NCBI GenBank assembly: GCA_036023115.1
Contig: JAYKKT010000038.1
Location: forward strand, 21,001-85,000
Reading direction: 5' to 3'
Source of the DNA: Brasenia schreberi
Lineage: Eukaryota > Streptophyta > Magnoliopsida > Nymphaeales > Cabombaceae
Length of the DNA: 64,000 nucleotides
Part shown: positions 25,092-36,300 of the stretch, piece by piece
How positions within the stretch are numbered: the first letter of the stretch is position 1
Layout of the letters: every line of letters begins with the position of its first letter
Program-made: the position numbers and the translations under genes
The notes under the pieces: model-generated
Seen by the model: the letters and a program-made list of their open reading frames with translations, nothing else
Databases searched by the model: none
What the model was told of the DNA's origin: nothing

Positions 25092-25467
25092 TTTTTTTTT
25101 TTCGCGCGGCGGCCCCGCAACTTTATTATCGGCCGGATGGTCGAACCCCCCGCCCGGCGCGTACATACACGTCGATCGCGCTCCTCGTGTTGCACCTCCT
25201 TTTTGCACTTTCGGCCGGCCCCGACTTTGCACCGGATCCGGTAGGATGGGATGGTCGAAGCCCCGCACCAGAGGAAATAAAAACAAGGAGAAAACATGTT
25301 AGCGGGGTATAACGGTGTGCGATCATATCCTCGTGTTGCACCTCTTTTTTTGCACGCCGCCGGCCCCGCAACTTTCGGCCGGCCCCGCAACTTTATCGGC
25401 CGGATGGTCGGTGGAAACCCCGCCAACGGCGCACGTACATACACGTTGATCGCGCTCCCGTTGTGCA

Positions 25468-25585
25468 GTGCGATCATACCAAAGCACTAATGCACCGGAT
25501 CCCATCGAACTCCGCGGTTAAGCGTGCTTGGGCGAGAGTAGTACTAGGATGGGTGACCTCCGAGGAAGTCCTCGTGTTGCACCTC
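25468..25585 (+). rRNA. 5S rRNA gene copy, intact
   Basis: All elements intact; CTCCGAGGAAG variant after box C. Confidence 0.93.
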
Positions 25586-25958
25586 TTTTTTGCACGCGCG
25601 GGCGGCCCCCGCAACTTTATCGGCGGATGGTCGAAACCCCCCTCGGCGCAGAAGCCACCGCGATCGCGCTCCTCGTGTTGCGCACTTTTTTGCACTTTCG
25701 CGCTCGCCCGCTGACTTTATCGCATAGGATCGACCCCTGCATGAGTGCGCCGGCCCGCAACTTTTTATCGGCCGGATAAAAACAAGGAGAAAACATGTTA
25801 GCGGGGTATAACGGGTGCGATCATATCCTCGTGTTGCACCTCTTTTTGCACGCCCGCCGGCCCCGCAACTTTCGGCCGGCCCCCGCAACTTTATCGGCGG
25901 ATGGTCGAAACCCCGCCGGCGCACGTACATACACGTTGATCGCGCTCCCGTTGCACGG

Positions 25959-26072
25959 GTGCGATCATACCGGCACTAATGCCGGATCCCATCGAACTCC
26001 GCGGATTAAGCGTGCTTGGGCGAGAGTAGTACTAGGATGGGTGACCTCCTGGAAGTCCTCGTGTTGCACCTC
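25959..26072 (+). rRNA. 5S rRNA gene copy, intact
   Basis: Promoter intact; CACC missing before GGATCC (AATGCCGGATCC). Confidence 0.9.
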
Positions 26073-26493
26073 TTTTTTTTGCACGCGCGGGCCGGCCCCC
26101 GCAACTTTATCGGCCGGATGGTCGAAGCCCCCCCCGCCGAAATACGTACATACACGTCGATCGCGCTCCTCGTGTTGCACCTCCTTTTTGCACTTTCGGC
26201 CGGCCCCGCAACTTTATCGGCGGATGGTCGAAGCCCCTGCACCGGTGAAATAAAAACAAGGAGAAAACAGTGTTGATGGGATGGTGCGATCATATCCTCG
26301 GCCCCCTCGTGATGGCTTGTAAACGCAAACGCAAGGAGAAAACATGTTAGCGGGGTATAACGGGTGCGATCATATCCTCGTGTTGCACCTCTTTTTGCAC
26401 GCACGCCGGCCCCACTGATCGCGCCCCGGCCCCATCAACTTTATCGGCCAGGATGGTCGGAACCCCTCGCACCGAACGCACGTACGATTACAC

Positions 26494-26558
26494 GTGCTTG
26501 ATCGAGCTAGTACTAGGATGGGTGACATACCGGGACGGGTGCGAGGATCGTGTTGCAC
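26494..26558 (+). pseudogene. Scrambled 5S rRNA fragments
   Basis: Pieces of the intermediate element (TAGTACTAGG), box C (GATGGGTGAC) and tail appear out of order, and box A (CTTAAGCGTGCTTGGGCG) lies after the tail at 26573-26590. Confidence 0.55.
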
Positions 26559-26910
26559 CTCTTTTTGCCGCGCTTAAGCGTGCTTGGGCGACTTTATCTA
26601 GGATGGTCGAAACCCCCGCCGGCGCGGACATACACGTCGATCGCGCTCCTCGTGTTGCACCTCTTTTTGCACTTTCGGCCCGCCCCGCAACTTTATCGGC
26701 CGGATGGTCGAAGCCCCCGCACCAGAGAAATAAAAACAAGGAGAAAACATGTTAGCGGGGTATAACAGTGCGATCATATCCTCGTGTTGCACCTCTTTTT
26801 TTTTTGCGCCGGCCCGCAACTTTTACCCGGCCCCCGCAACTTTATCGGCGGATGGTGAAACCCCCCCCGCAACAAGACGTACATACACGTTGATCGCGCT
26901 CCCATTGACG

Positions 26911-27024
26911 GTGCGATCATACCAGCACTAATGCCGGATCCCATCGAACTCCGCGAGTTAAGCGTGCTTGGGCGAGAGTAGTACTAGGATGGGTGACCTC
27001 TGGGAAGTCCTCGTGTTGCACCTC
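26911..27024 (+). rRNA. 5S rRNA gene copy, intact
   Basis: Promoter complete; CACC missing before GGATCC; GAG before TTAAGCG. Confidence 0.91.
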
Positions 27025-27859
27025 TTTTTTTGCGCGCTCCCGCCCCGGGCCGGCCCCCGCAACTTTATCGGCCGGATGGTCGAAACCCCCGCCGGCGCGC
27101 GAGTACATACACACGTCGATCGCGCTCCTCGTGTTGCACCTCCTTTTTGCACTTTCGGCCGGCCCCCCGCAACTTTATCGGCGGATGGTCGAAGCCCCCC
27201 CGCCGGAGGAAATAAAAACAAGGAGAAAACATGTTAGCGGGGTATAAGTGCGATCATATCCTCGTGTTGCACCTCTTTTTTGCCGGCCGCCCCGCAACTT
27301 TCGGCCGGCCCCAACTTTATCGGCCGGATGGTGGAAACCCCCCGCTGACGCACGTACATAGGAAATCGCTACCGGATGAACGTGAAATGGCACTAATGCG
27401 CACGTGAAACTCCGCTTGTTACGCTTGATCGCGCATCATGGCGTCGTGACCTTGCAGTCCTCGTGTTGCACCTCTTTTTCGCACCGGGCCGGCCCCGCAA
27501 CTTTATCGGCCGGATGGTCGAAACCCCGCCGTGCTTGGAGAAAACACGTTACGGGTGACACGTCGATCGTCCTCGTGTTGCACCCTTTTGCACGCTCCGG
27601 CGGCCCCGCAACTTTATCGGCCGGATGGTGGTGAAGCCCCCGCACCGGAGGAAAATAAAAACAAGGAGAAAACATGTTAGCGGGTATAACGGGTGCGCGC
27701 TCCTCGTGTTGCACCTCTTTTTTTTTGCACTGCCGGCCGCAACTTTCGGCCGCCCCCGCAACTTTATCGGCCGGATGGTGGGAAACCCCGCCGGCAGAAA
27801 CGTACGAGAAAACATGGGTGACATACACGTGCGATCGCGTCCCTCGTGTTGCACCTCCT

Positions 27860-27985
27860 GCGCATCCCGTGTTGACCTAATGCAACTTTGCACCGGATCC
27901 GAAGAACCCCGCATGGTTAAGCGTGCTTGGGCGAGGAGTAGTACTAGGATGGGTGACCGATCGGGAAGTCCTCGTGTTGCACCTC
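27860..27985 (+). rRNA. 5S rRNA gene copy, altered 5' half
   Basis: The first 40 nt are scrambled and the GGATCC context is lost (GGATCCGAAGAACCCC); box A, intermediate element and box C are present. Confidence 0.62.
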
Positions 27986-28358
27986 TTTTTTTGCACGCGC
28001 CGCCGGCCCCGCAACTACTATCTACGGATGGTCGAAACCCCCCAACCGTAAACGCGAAATAAAAACGCGGATCGTCTCCGTAAGCGCGCTCACAGCTACC
28101 TGCCTCCTTTTTGCACTTTCGGGGCCCCGCAACTTTATCCGGATGGTCGATCCCCTCGCACCTGAGGAAATAAAACAAGGAGAAAACATGTTAGCGGGGT
28201 ATAACAGTGCGATCATATCCTCGTGTTGCACCTCTTTCTTGCACGCACGCCGCGCCCCGCAACTTTCGGCCGGCCCCGCAACTTTATCGGGCGGATGGTC
28301 GGAAACCCCCCCGCCGCACGTACATACACGTTGATCGCGCTCCATCGTGTTGCACCTG

Positions 28359-28477
28359 GTGCGATCATGCCCTACTAATGCACCGGATCCCATCGAACTC
28401 CGATGGAGTAAGCGTGCTTGGGCGAGTAGTAAAAACTAGGATGGGTGACCTCCGGGGAAGTCCTCGTGTTGCACCTC
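28359..28477 (+). rRNA. 5S rRNA gene copy
   Basis: Preceded by an extra 5S tail piece (ATCGTGTTGCACCT); the intermediate element is altered (GAGTAGTAAAAACTAGG). Confidence 0.72.
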
Positions 28478-28839
28478 TTTTTGCACGCGCGCGCCGGCCC
28501 CCGCAACTTTATCGGGCGGATGGTCGAAACCCCCGCCGGCGCGCGCATACACGTCGATCGCGGCTCCGTGTTGCACCTCCTTTTTGCACTTTCGGCCGGC
28601 CCCGCAACTTTATCGGCCGGATGGTCGAAGCCCCGCACGAGGAAATAAAAACAAGGAGAAAACATGTTAGCGGGGGTATAACAGTGCGATCATATCCTCG
28701 TGTTGCTCGTTGCACCTCTTTTTGCACGCCCCGCCGCCCCCCCGCAACTTTCGGCCGGCCCCGCAACTTTATCGGCCGGATGGTCGGAAACCCCCGCCGG
28801 CGCACGTACATACACGTTGATCGCGCTCCCATTGACGAG

Positions 28840-28959
28840 GTGCGATCATACCAAAAGACTAATGCACCGGATCCCATCGAACTCCGCAGTTAAGCGCGTG
28901 CTTGGGCGAGAGTAGTACTAGGATGGGTGACCTCCCGGGAAGTCCTCGTGTTGCACCTC
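28840..28959 (+). rRNA. 5S rRNA gene copy
   Basis: Complete with a CG duplication in box A (AAGCGCGTGC); the rest intact. Confidence 0.86.
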
Positions 28960-29420
28960 TTTTTTGCACGCGGCGGGCGGCCCCGCAACTTTATCGGCCG
29001 GATGGTCGAAACCCCCGCCGGCGCGCGTACATACACGTCGATCGCGCTCCTCGTGTTGCACCTCCTTTTTGCACTTTTTCGGCCGGCCCCGCAACTTTAT
29101 CGGCCGGATGGTCGAAGCCCCCGCACCTGAGGAAATAAAAACAAGGAGAAAACATGTTAGCGGGGTATAACAGTGCGATCATATTTTTTGCACTCGTGGC
29201 AACTTTCCGCAACTTTATCGGCCGGATGGTCGGAAACCCCGCCAACAAGACGCACGTTGATCCGCTCCCGGCAGTGCACATACCGACGAACCCTCGCACA
29301 CGCCACCGCCGGCACGTACACTTTCATCCCGGATCGCCCCATCGAACTTTATCGGCCGGATGGTCGAGAAACCCGCCGATCCGCACGTACATACACGTTG
29401 ATCGCGCTCCCATTGAGAGA

Positions 29421-29535
29421 GTGCGATAGGATGGGTGACCTCTGGGATCCCATCGTGTTGCAACTCCGCGGTTAAGCGTGCTCGGGCGAGAGTAACTTTA
29501 CTATCGGTGACCTCGGGAAGTCCTCGCCCCACCTC
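29421..29535 (+). pseudogene. Rearranged 5S rRNA copy
   Basis: Segments are permuted: GTGCGAT is followed by box C (AGGATGGGTGACCTCTGG), then GGATCCCATC, then box A, and the tail is CTCGCCCCACC. Confidence 0.6.
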
Positions 29536-29804
29536 TTTTGCACGCGGCATCGCGCCCGCAACTTTATGTTACCGGCACCTCCTCGAGAACCCCGCCCCCC
29601 CGCAACTTTATCGGTACACGCACCGGAGGAAATAAACGAAAACATGTTAGCGGGGTATAACAGTGCGATCATATCCTCGTGTTGCACCTCTTTTTTTGCG
29701 CCGCCCGCTTTCGGCCGGCCGGCCCGCAACTTTATCGGCCGGATGGTCGGAACCCCCCGCACGCAGAGGAAATAAAAACGTTGATCGCGCTCCCGTTAAC
29801 GACG

Positions 29805-29921
29805 GTGCGATCATACCGGCACTAATGCACCGGATCCCATCGAACTCCGCAAGATTAAGCGTGCTTGGGCGAGAGTAGTACAGGATGGGTGACCTCCTGG
29901 GAAGTCCTCGTGTTGCACCTC
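29805..29921 (+). rRNA. 5S rRNA gene copy
   Basis: Complete; AAGA before TTAAGCG and CT lost in AGTAGTACAGG. Confidence 0.86.
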
Positions 29922-30275
29922 TTTTTTGCCGCGGCAACTTTCGGCCCCGCAACTTTATCGGGATGGTCGAAACCCCCCGCCCGGCGCGCGTACATACACG
30001 TCGATCGCGCTCCTCGTGTTGCACCTCCTTTTTGCACTTTTGCACGGCCCCCGCAACTTTATCGGCGGATGGTCGAAGCCCCCGCACCGAGGAAATAAAA
30101 ACGAGGAGAAAACATGTTAGCGGGGGGTATAACGGGTGCGATCATATCCTCGTGTTGCACCTTTTTGTTGCACCTCCCGCACTTTCGGCCGGCCCCCCGC
30201 AACTTTATCGGCCGGATGGTCGAAACCCCCCGCCGGCGCACGTACATACACGTTGATCGCGCTCCCATTGATGCA

Positions 30276-30388
30276 GTGCGATCATACCGACTAATGCACC
30301 GGATCCCATCGAACTCCGCGGCCGTAAGCGTGCTTGGGCGAGAGTAGTACTAGGATGGGTGACCTGGGAAGTCCTCGTGTTGCACCTC
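30276..30388 (+). rRNA. 5S rRNA gene copy
   Basis: Box A begins GCCGTAAGCG; GACCTCCTGGG is shortened to GACCTGGG. Confidence 0.8.
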
Positions 30389-30763
30389 TTTGCACGCGCC
30401 GGGCCGGCCCCGCAACTTTATCGGCCGGATGGTCGAAACCCCCGCGGCGTACATACACGTCGATCGCGCTCCTCGTGTTGCGTGTTGCACCATACACGTG
30501 TTGCACCTCCTTTTGCATCGGCCGCCCCGCAACTTTATCGGCCGGATGGTCGAAGCCCCTCGCACCGTAATGAGAAATAAAAACGAGGAGAAAACATGTT
30601 AGCGGGGCATAACGGTGCGATCATATCCTCGTGTTGCACCTCTTTTTGCACGCCCGTGCCACCCCGCAACTTTCGGCCGGCCCCGCAACTTTATCTCCAC
30701 GGATGGTGGAGAAACCCCCCGCCAGCGCGCACGTACATACACGTTGATCGCGCTCCCGTGACA

Positions 30764-30878
30764 GTGCGATCATACCAAAGCACTAATGCACCGGATCCCA
30801 TCGAACTCCTTTAAGCGTGCTTGGGCGAGAGTAGTACTAGGATGGGTGACCTCCTGGGAAGTCCTCGTGTTGCACCTC
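30764..30878 (+). rRNA. 5S rRNA gene copy
   Basis: Near intact; GCAG lost before TTAAGCG; CTCCTGGG retained. Confidence 0.89.
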
Positions 30879-31311
30879 TTTTTTCCTTTTGCACCTCCGC
30901 GGCCGCCGCCCCGCAACTTTATCGGCGGATGGTCGAGAAACCCCCCAAATCGGCCGGAGAAAACATCGTACATCGCGCCTCACGTCGACCTCTTTTGCAC
31001 TTTCGGCTCCCGTGTTGCTTTATCGGCACGATGCGAACACTTCGGCCAATAAAAACCGCGAAAACTTTATCGTACGGATGGTCGTGCCCCGCACAGAGAT
31101 CCGGATGGTCGAAGCCCCCGCACCGAGAGGAAATAAAAACAAGGAGAAAACATGTTAGCGGGGTATAACAGTGCGATCGATCCTCGTGTTGCACCTCTTT
31201 TTGCACGCCCCCGCGGCCCCGCAACTTTCGGCCGGCCCCGCAACTTTATCGGCGGATGGTGAACCCCGCCGGCGCACGTACATACACGTTGATCGCGCTC
31301 CCGTTGTGACA

Positions 31312-31423
31312 GTGCGATCATACCAAGACTAATGCACCGGATCCCATCGAACTCCGGTTAAGCGTGCTTGGGCGAGTAGTACTAGGATGGGTGACCTCCT
31401 GGGAAGTCCTCGTGTTGCACCTG
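31312..31423 (+). rRNA. 5S rRNA gene copy
   Basis: Near intact; CGCA lost before GGTTAAGCG and GAGAG shortened to GAG. Confidence 0.88.
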
Positions 31424-31794
31424 CTTTTTTGCACGCGCGGGCCGGCCCCCGCAACTTTATCGGCCGGATGGTCGAAACCCCCGCCGGCGCGCAGACATAC
31501 ACGTCGATCGCGCTCCTCGTGTTGCACCTCCTTTTGCACTTTCGGCCCGGCCCCGCAACTTTATCGGCCGGATGGTCGAAGCCCCTGCACCGGAGGAAAT
31601 AAAAACAAGGAGAAAACATGTTAGCGGGGTATAACAGTGCGATCATATCCTCGTGTTGCACCTCTTTTTTGCACGCTTTTGCACGCCCACCCCCCGCAAC
31701 TTTCGGCCGGCGGCCCCGCAACTTTATCGGGGATGGTGGTCGAAACGCGCGGATGACGTACGCGCATACACGTTGATCGCGCTCCCATTGACAG

Positions 31795-31913
31795 GTGCGA
31801 TCATACCAAAGCACTAATGCACCGGATCCCATCAGAACTCCGCAGTTAAGCGTGCTTGGGCGAGAGTAGTACTAGGATGGGTGACCCCCTGGGAAGTCCT
31901 CGTGTTGCACCTC
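31795..31913 (+). rRNA. 5S rRNA gene copy, closest to plant consensus
   Basis: 119 bp with the ancestral CATCAGAACTCCGCAG, complete box A, intermediate element and box C, and both helix I strands. The only clear oddity is GACCCCCTGGG for GACCTCCTGGG. Confidence 0.95.
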
Positions 31914-32327
31914 TTTTTTTGCACGCGCGGGGGCCCAACTTTATCGGCCGGATGGTCGAAACCCCCGCCGGCGCGCGTACGTACATACACGATCGTCGAT
32001 CGCGCTCTCGTGTTGCACCTCCTTTTTGCACTTTCGGCCGGCCCCCGCAACTTTATCGGTACGGATGGTCGAAGCCCCGCACCGGAGGAAATAAAAACAA
32101 GGAGAAAACATGTTAGCGGGGTATAACGGGTGCGATCATATCCTCGTGTTGCACCTTTTTTTTGCCGCCCGCGCCCCGCAACTTTCGGCCGGCCCCGCAA
32201 CTTTATCGGCCGGATGGTCGAAAACCCCGGCCAACGTACATACACGTTGATCGCGCTCCCATTGTGATGGTGCGATCATACCCACAACACGCACGTACAT
32301 ACACGTTGATCGCGCTCCCATTGACAG

Positions 32328-32444
32328 GTGCGATCATACCGAGCACTAATGCACGGATCCCATCGAACTCGCGCGGTTAAGCGTGCTTGGCGCGAGAGTA
32401 GTACTAGGATGGGTGACCTCGGGGAAGTCCTCGTGTTGCACCTC
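32328..32444 (+). rRNA. 5S rRNA gene copy
   Basis: Complete; box A has GCTTGGCGCGAGAG. The upstream promoter block is present twice just before it. Confidence 0.82.
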
Positions 32445-32811
32445 TTTTTGCACGCGCGGCCGGCCCCGCAACTTTATCGGCCGGATGGTCGAAACCCCCG
32501 CCCGCGCGCGTACATACATACACGTCGATCGCGCTCCTCGTGTTGCACCTCCTTTTTGCACTTTCGGCCGGCCCCGCAACTTTTTATCGGCCGGATGGTC
32601 GAAGCCCCTGCACCGAGAGGAAATAAAAACAAGGAGGAGAAAACATGTTAGCGGGGTATAACAGTGCGATCATATCCTCGTGTTGCACCTCTTTTTGCAC
32701 GCCCGCCCGCTTTACCCCCGCAACTTTCGGCCGGCCCCGCAACTTTATCGGCCGGATGGTCGGAACCCCGCCGGCGCACGTACATACACGTTGATCGCGC
32801 TCCCATTGACA

Positions 32812-32928
32812 GTGCGATCATACCAAAGCACTAATGCACCGGATCCCATCGAACTCCGCAGTTAAGCGTGCTTGGGCGAGAGTAGTACTAGGATGGGTGA
32901 CCTCCGGGAAGTCCTCGTGTTGCACCTC
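32812..32928 (+). rRNA. 5S rRNA gene copy, intact
   Basis: All elements intact; 117 bp. Confidence 0.94.
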
Positions 32929-33286
32929 TTTTTGCACGCGCGGGCCGGCCCCCAACTTTATCGGCCGGATGGTCGAAACCCCCGCCGCGCGCGTACATAC
33001 ACGTCGATCGCGCGCATCCTCGTGTTGCACCTCCTTTTGCTTTTTTTCGGCCGGCCCCGCAACTTTATCGGCGGATGGTCGAAGCCCCCGCACACCGGAG
33101 GAAATAAAAACAAGGAGAAAACATGTTAGCGGGGTATAACAGTGCGATCATATCCTCGTGTTGCACCTCTTTTTGCACGCCCGCCCGCCCCGCAACTTTC
33201 GGCCGGCCCCCGCAACTTTATCGGCCGGATGGTCTGAACCCCGCCAAGCACACGTACATACACGTTGATCGCGCTCCCATTGACGG

Positions 33287-33377
33287 GTGCGATCATACCA
33301 AAGACTAATGCACCGGATGGTCGAACTCCGCATTAAGCGTGCTTGGGCGAGAGTAGTACTAGGATGGGTGACCTCGG
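33287..33377 (+). pseudogene. 5S rRNA pseudogene, 3' end missing
   Basis: GGATCCCATCGAAC is changed to GGATGGTCGAAC, a spacer swap. The copy ends after GACCTCGG; unrelated sequence follows. Confidence 0.7.
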
Positions 33378-33706
33378 CGATCGCGCGTGTTCGCGAGATA
33401 GTACTATGGATTTCGACCCTCGCAACTCGTCGATCGCATGCTCCTCGTGTTGCACCTCTTTTTTGCGCGCGGGCCGGCCCCCGCAACTTTATCGGCGGAT
33501 GGTCGGCCAGGAGGAAATAAAAACGAGGAAGAAAACATGTTAGCGGGGTATAATGGGCGATCATATCCTCGTGTTCGCTCTTTTTCCTCGTGTTGCACCT
33601 CCTTTTTTGCACTTTCGGCCGGCCCCGCAACTTTATCGGCCGGATGGTCGAAGCCCCCGCCGGCCGCAGACGTATAAAACACGGAGTTGATCGCGGGTAT
33701 GTAACA

Positions 33707-33831
33707 GTGCGATCATATCCTCGTGTTGCACTAATGCACCGGATCCCATCGAACCCGCAACTTTAAGCGTGCTTGGGCGAGAGTAGTAGAGGATGGGTGA
33801 CCTCCCGGGGCGAATATCCTCGTGTTGCCTC
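33707..33831 (+). rRNA. 5S rRNA copy, mini/full chimera
   Basis: Mini-5S junction (ATATCCTCGTGTTGCAC) leads into TAATGCACCGGATCC; box A intact, intermediate element short (AGTAGAGG), tail GTTGCCTC. Confidence 0.7.
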
Positions 33832-34195
33832 GCTGCACATTGCACGCCGCGCCCCCGCAACCCGCAACTTCGGATCGGATGGTCGAACCCCCCCCGCTTG
33901 GGCGACGTCGACATGTTAGGACCTCGTGCACCCAAAGTGCGACCTCGGCACTTTGCACCTGCTTTTCCTTTTGCCGATGGTCGAAGCCCCGCATGGTGAG
34001 GAAATAAAAACAAGGAGAAAACATGTTAGCGGGGTATAACGGGTGCGATCATATCCTCCGTGTTGCACCTCTTTTTTGCACGCCCGCCTCGCCCCGCGCA
34101 ACTTTCGGCCGGCCCCCGCAACTTTATCGGCCGGATGGTCGAAACCCCCCGCCTGGCGCACGTACATACACGTTGATCGCGCTCCCTCGTTGACA

Positions 34196-34313
34196 GTGCG
34201 ATCATACCGGCACTAATGCACCTAGGATCCCATCGAACTCCGCAGTTAAGCGTGCTTGGGCGAGTCGAAGTACTAGGATGGGTGACCTCCGGGAAGTCCT
34301 CGTGTTGCACCTC
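34196..34313 (+). rRNA. 5S rRNA gene copy
   Basis: Complete; intermediate element altered (GAGTCGAAGTACTAGG). Confidence 0.82.
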
Positions 34314-34683
34314 TTTTTGCACGCACGCGCGGGCGGCCCCCGCAACTTTATATCCCGGATGGTCGAAACCCCCGCCGGCGCGCGTACATACACACGTCGA
34401 TCGCGCTCCTCGTGTTGCACCTCCTTTTTGCACTTTCGGCCCGGCCCCCGCAACTTTATCGGCCGGATGGTCGAACCCCCGCACCGAGAGGAAATAAAAC
34501 ACGAGGAGAAAACATGTTAGCGGGGTATAACAGGTGCGATCATATCCTCGTGTTGCACCTTTTTGCACGCCCGCCGGCCCCGCAACTTTCGGCCGGCCCC
34601 GCAACTTTCGGCGAGGGCCGGATGGATGGATGAAACCCCCGGCCGGCGCACGTACATACACGTTGATCGCGCTCCCGTTGACG

Positions 34684-34799
34684 GTGCGATCATACCAAGC
34701 ACTAATGCACCGGATCCCATCGAACTCCGCAGTTAAGCGTGCTTGGGCGAGAGTAGTACTAGGATGGGTGACCTCCGGGAAGTCCTCGTGTTGCACCTC
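34684..34799 (+). rRNA. 5S rRNA gene copy, intact
   Basis: All elements intact. Confidence 0.94.
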
Positions 34800-35167
34800 T
34801 TTTTGCACGCACGCGCGGCCGGCCCCCGCAACTTTATCGGCCGGATGGTCGAAACCCCCGCCCGGCGCGCGAGAAAACATGTTAGCGGGGTCGATCGCGC
34901 TCCTCGTGTTGCACCTCTTTTGCACTTTTTGCGCAACTTTCGGCCGGCCCCGCAACTTTATCGGCCGGATGATCGAACCCCCCCGCACCAGAGGAAATAA
35001 AAACAAGGAGAAAACATGTTAGCGGGTATAACAGGTGCGATCATATCCTCGTGTTGCACCTCTTTTTGCACGCCCGCCCGGCCCCGCAACTTTCGGCCGC
35101 CCCCGCAACGGCCGGATGGTCGGAAACCCCCGGCAACCCATACACGTTGATCGCGCTCCATTGTGAG

Positions 35168-35317
35168 GTGCGATTGCCGCATCCGGACGACTGGCGCACA
35201 GCTGAGATAAACGATTCGGAACTAATGCACTTGATCCCATCGAACTCCCAGTTAAGCGTGCTTGGGCGAGTAGTACTAGGACGGGTGACCGCGGGAAGTC
35301 CTCGTGTGTTGCACCTC
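35168..35317 (+). pseudogene. 5S rRNA copy interrupted by non-array filler
   Basis: After GTGCGAT about 46 bp unrelated to the array (about 35175-35220) replaces CATACCAGC; the body resumes at ACTAATGCAC. Box A is intact; box C reads GGACGGGTGACC. Confidence 0.7.
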
Positions 35318-35690
35318 TTTTTGCACACGGCGGGCCCCCGCAACTTTATCGGCCGGATGGTCGAAACCCCAAGCGCAGCGCGCGTACGTACTACACGTCG
35401 ATCGCGCTCCTCGTGTTGCACCTCTTTTTTTTGCACTTTCGGCCCCCGCAACTTTATCGGCCCAGGATGGTCGAAGCCCCCGCACCGAGGAAATAAAAAC
35501 AAGGAGAAAACATGTTAGCGGGGTATAACGGTGCGATCATATCCTCGTGTTGCACCTCTTTTTGCACGCCCGCCGGCCCCATAACTTTCGGCCGGCCCCC
35601 CGCAACTTTATCGGCCGGATGGTCGGAACCCCGCCCGGAGCGCAAATAAAAACAAGGAGTACATACACGTTGATCGCGCTCCCATTGACA

Positions 35691-35805
35691 GTGCGATCAT
35701 ACCAAAGCACTAATGCAGGATCCCATCGAACTCCGCAGTTAAGCGTGCTTGGGCGAGAGTAGTACTAGGATGGGTGACCTCCGGGAAGTCCTCGTGTTGC
35801 ACCTT
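35691..35805 (+). rRNA. 5S rRNA gene copy, intact
   Basis: Promoter complete; CACC missing before GGATCC; its upstream block is fused to the A-rich block (AACAAGGAGTACATACACG). Confidence 0.9.
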
Positions 35806-36181
35806 TTTCACGCGCGGGCCGGCCCCGCAACTTTATCTACGGATGGTCGAACCCCCCCCGATCCCATCGAACTCCGCGCGCGTACATACACGTCGATCGC
35901 GCTCCTCGTGTTGCACCTCCTTTTTGCACTTTCGGCCGGCCCCCGCAACTTTATCGGCCGGATGGTCGAAGCCCCCGCACCGGAGGAAATAAAAACAAGG
36001 AGAAAACATGTTAGCGGGGTATAACGGGTGCGATCATATCCTCGTGTTGCACCTCTTTTTGCACGCCCGCCCCCCCCGCAACTTTCGGCCCGCCCCCGTA
36101 ACTTTATCGGCCGGATGGTCGGAAACCCCGCCAACAAGACGTACATACACGTTGATCGCGCTCTCCCGTGTGATCATACAG

Positions 36182-36300
36182 GTGCGATCATACCAGCACT
36201 AATGCACCGTGATCCCTTTTCGTGACTCCGCAGTTAAGCGTGCTTGGCGAGAACTAGTACTAGGATGGGTGACCCCCGGGAAGTCCTCGTGTTGCACCTC
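36182..36300 (+). rRNA. 5S rRNA gene copy, degenerate
   Basis: GGATCCCATCGAAC is damaged (GTGATCCCTTTTCGTGAC); box A lacks a G; GATCATACAG is duplicated just upstream. Confidence 0.72.
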
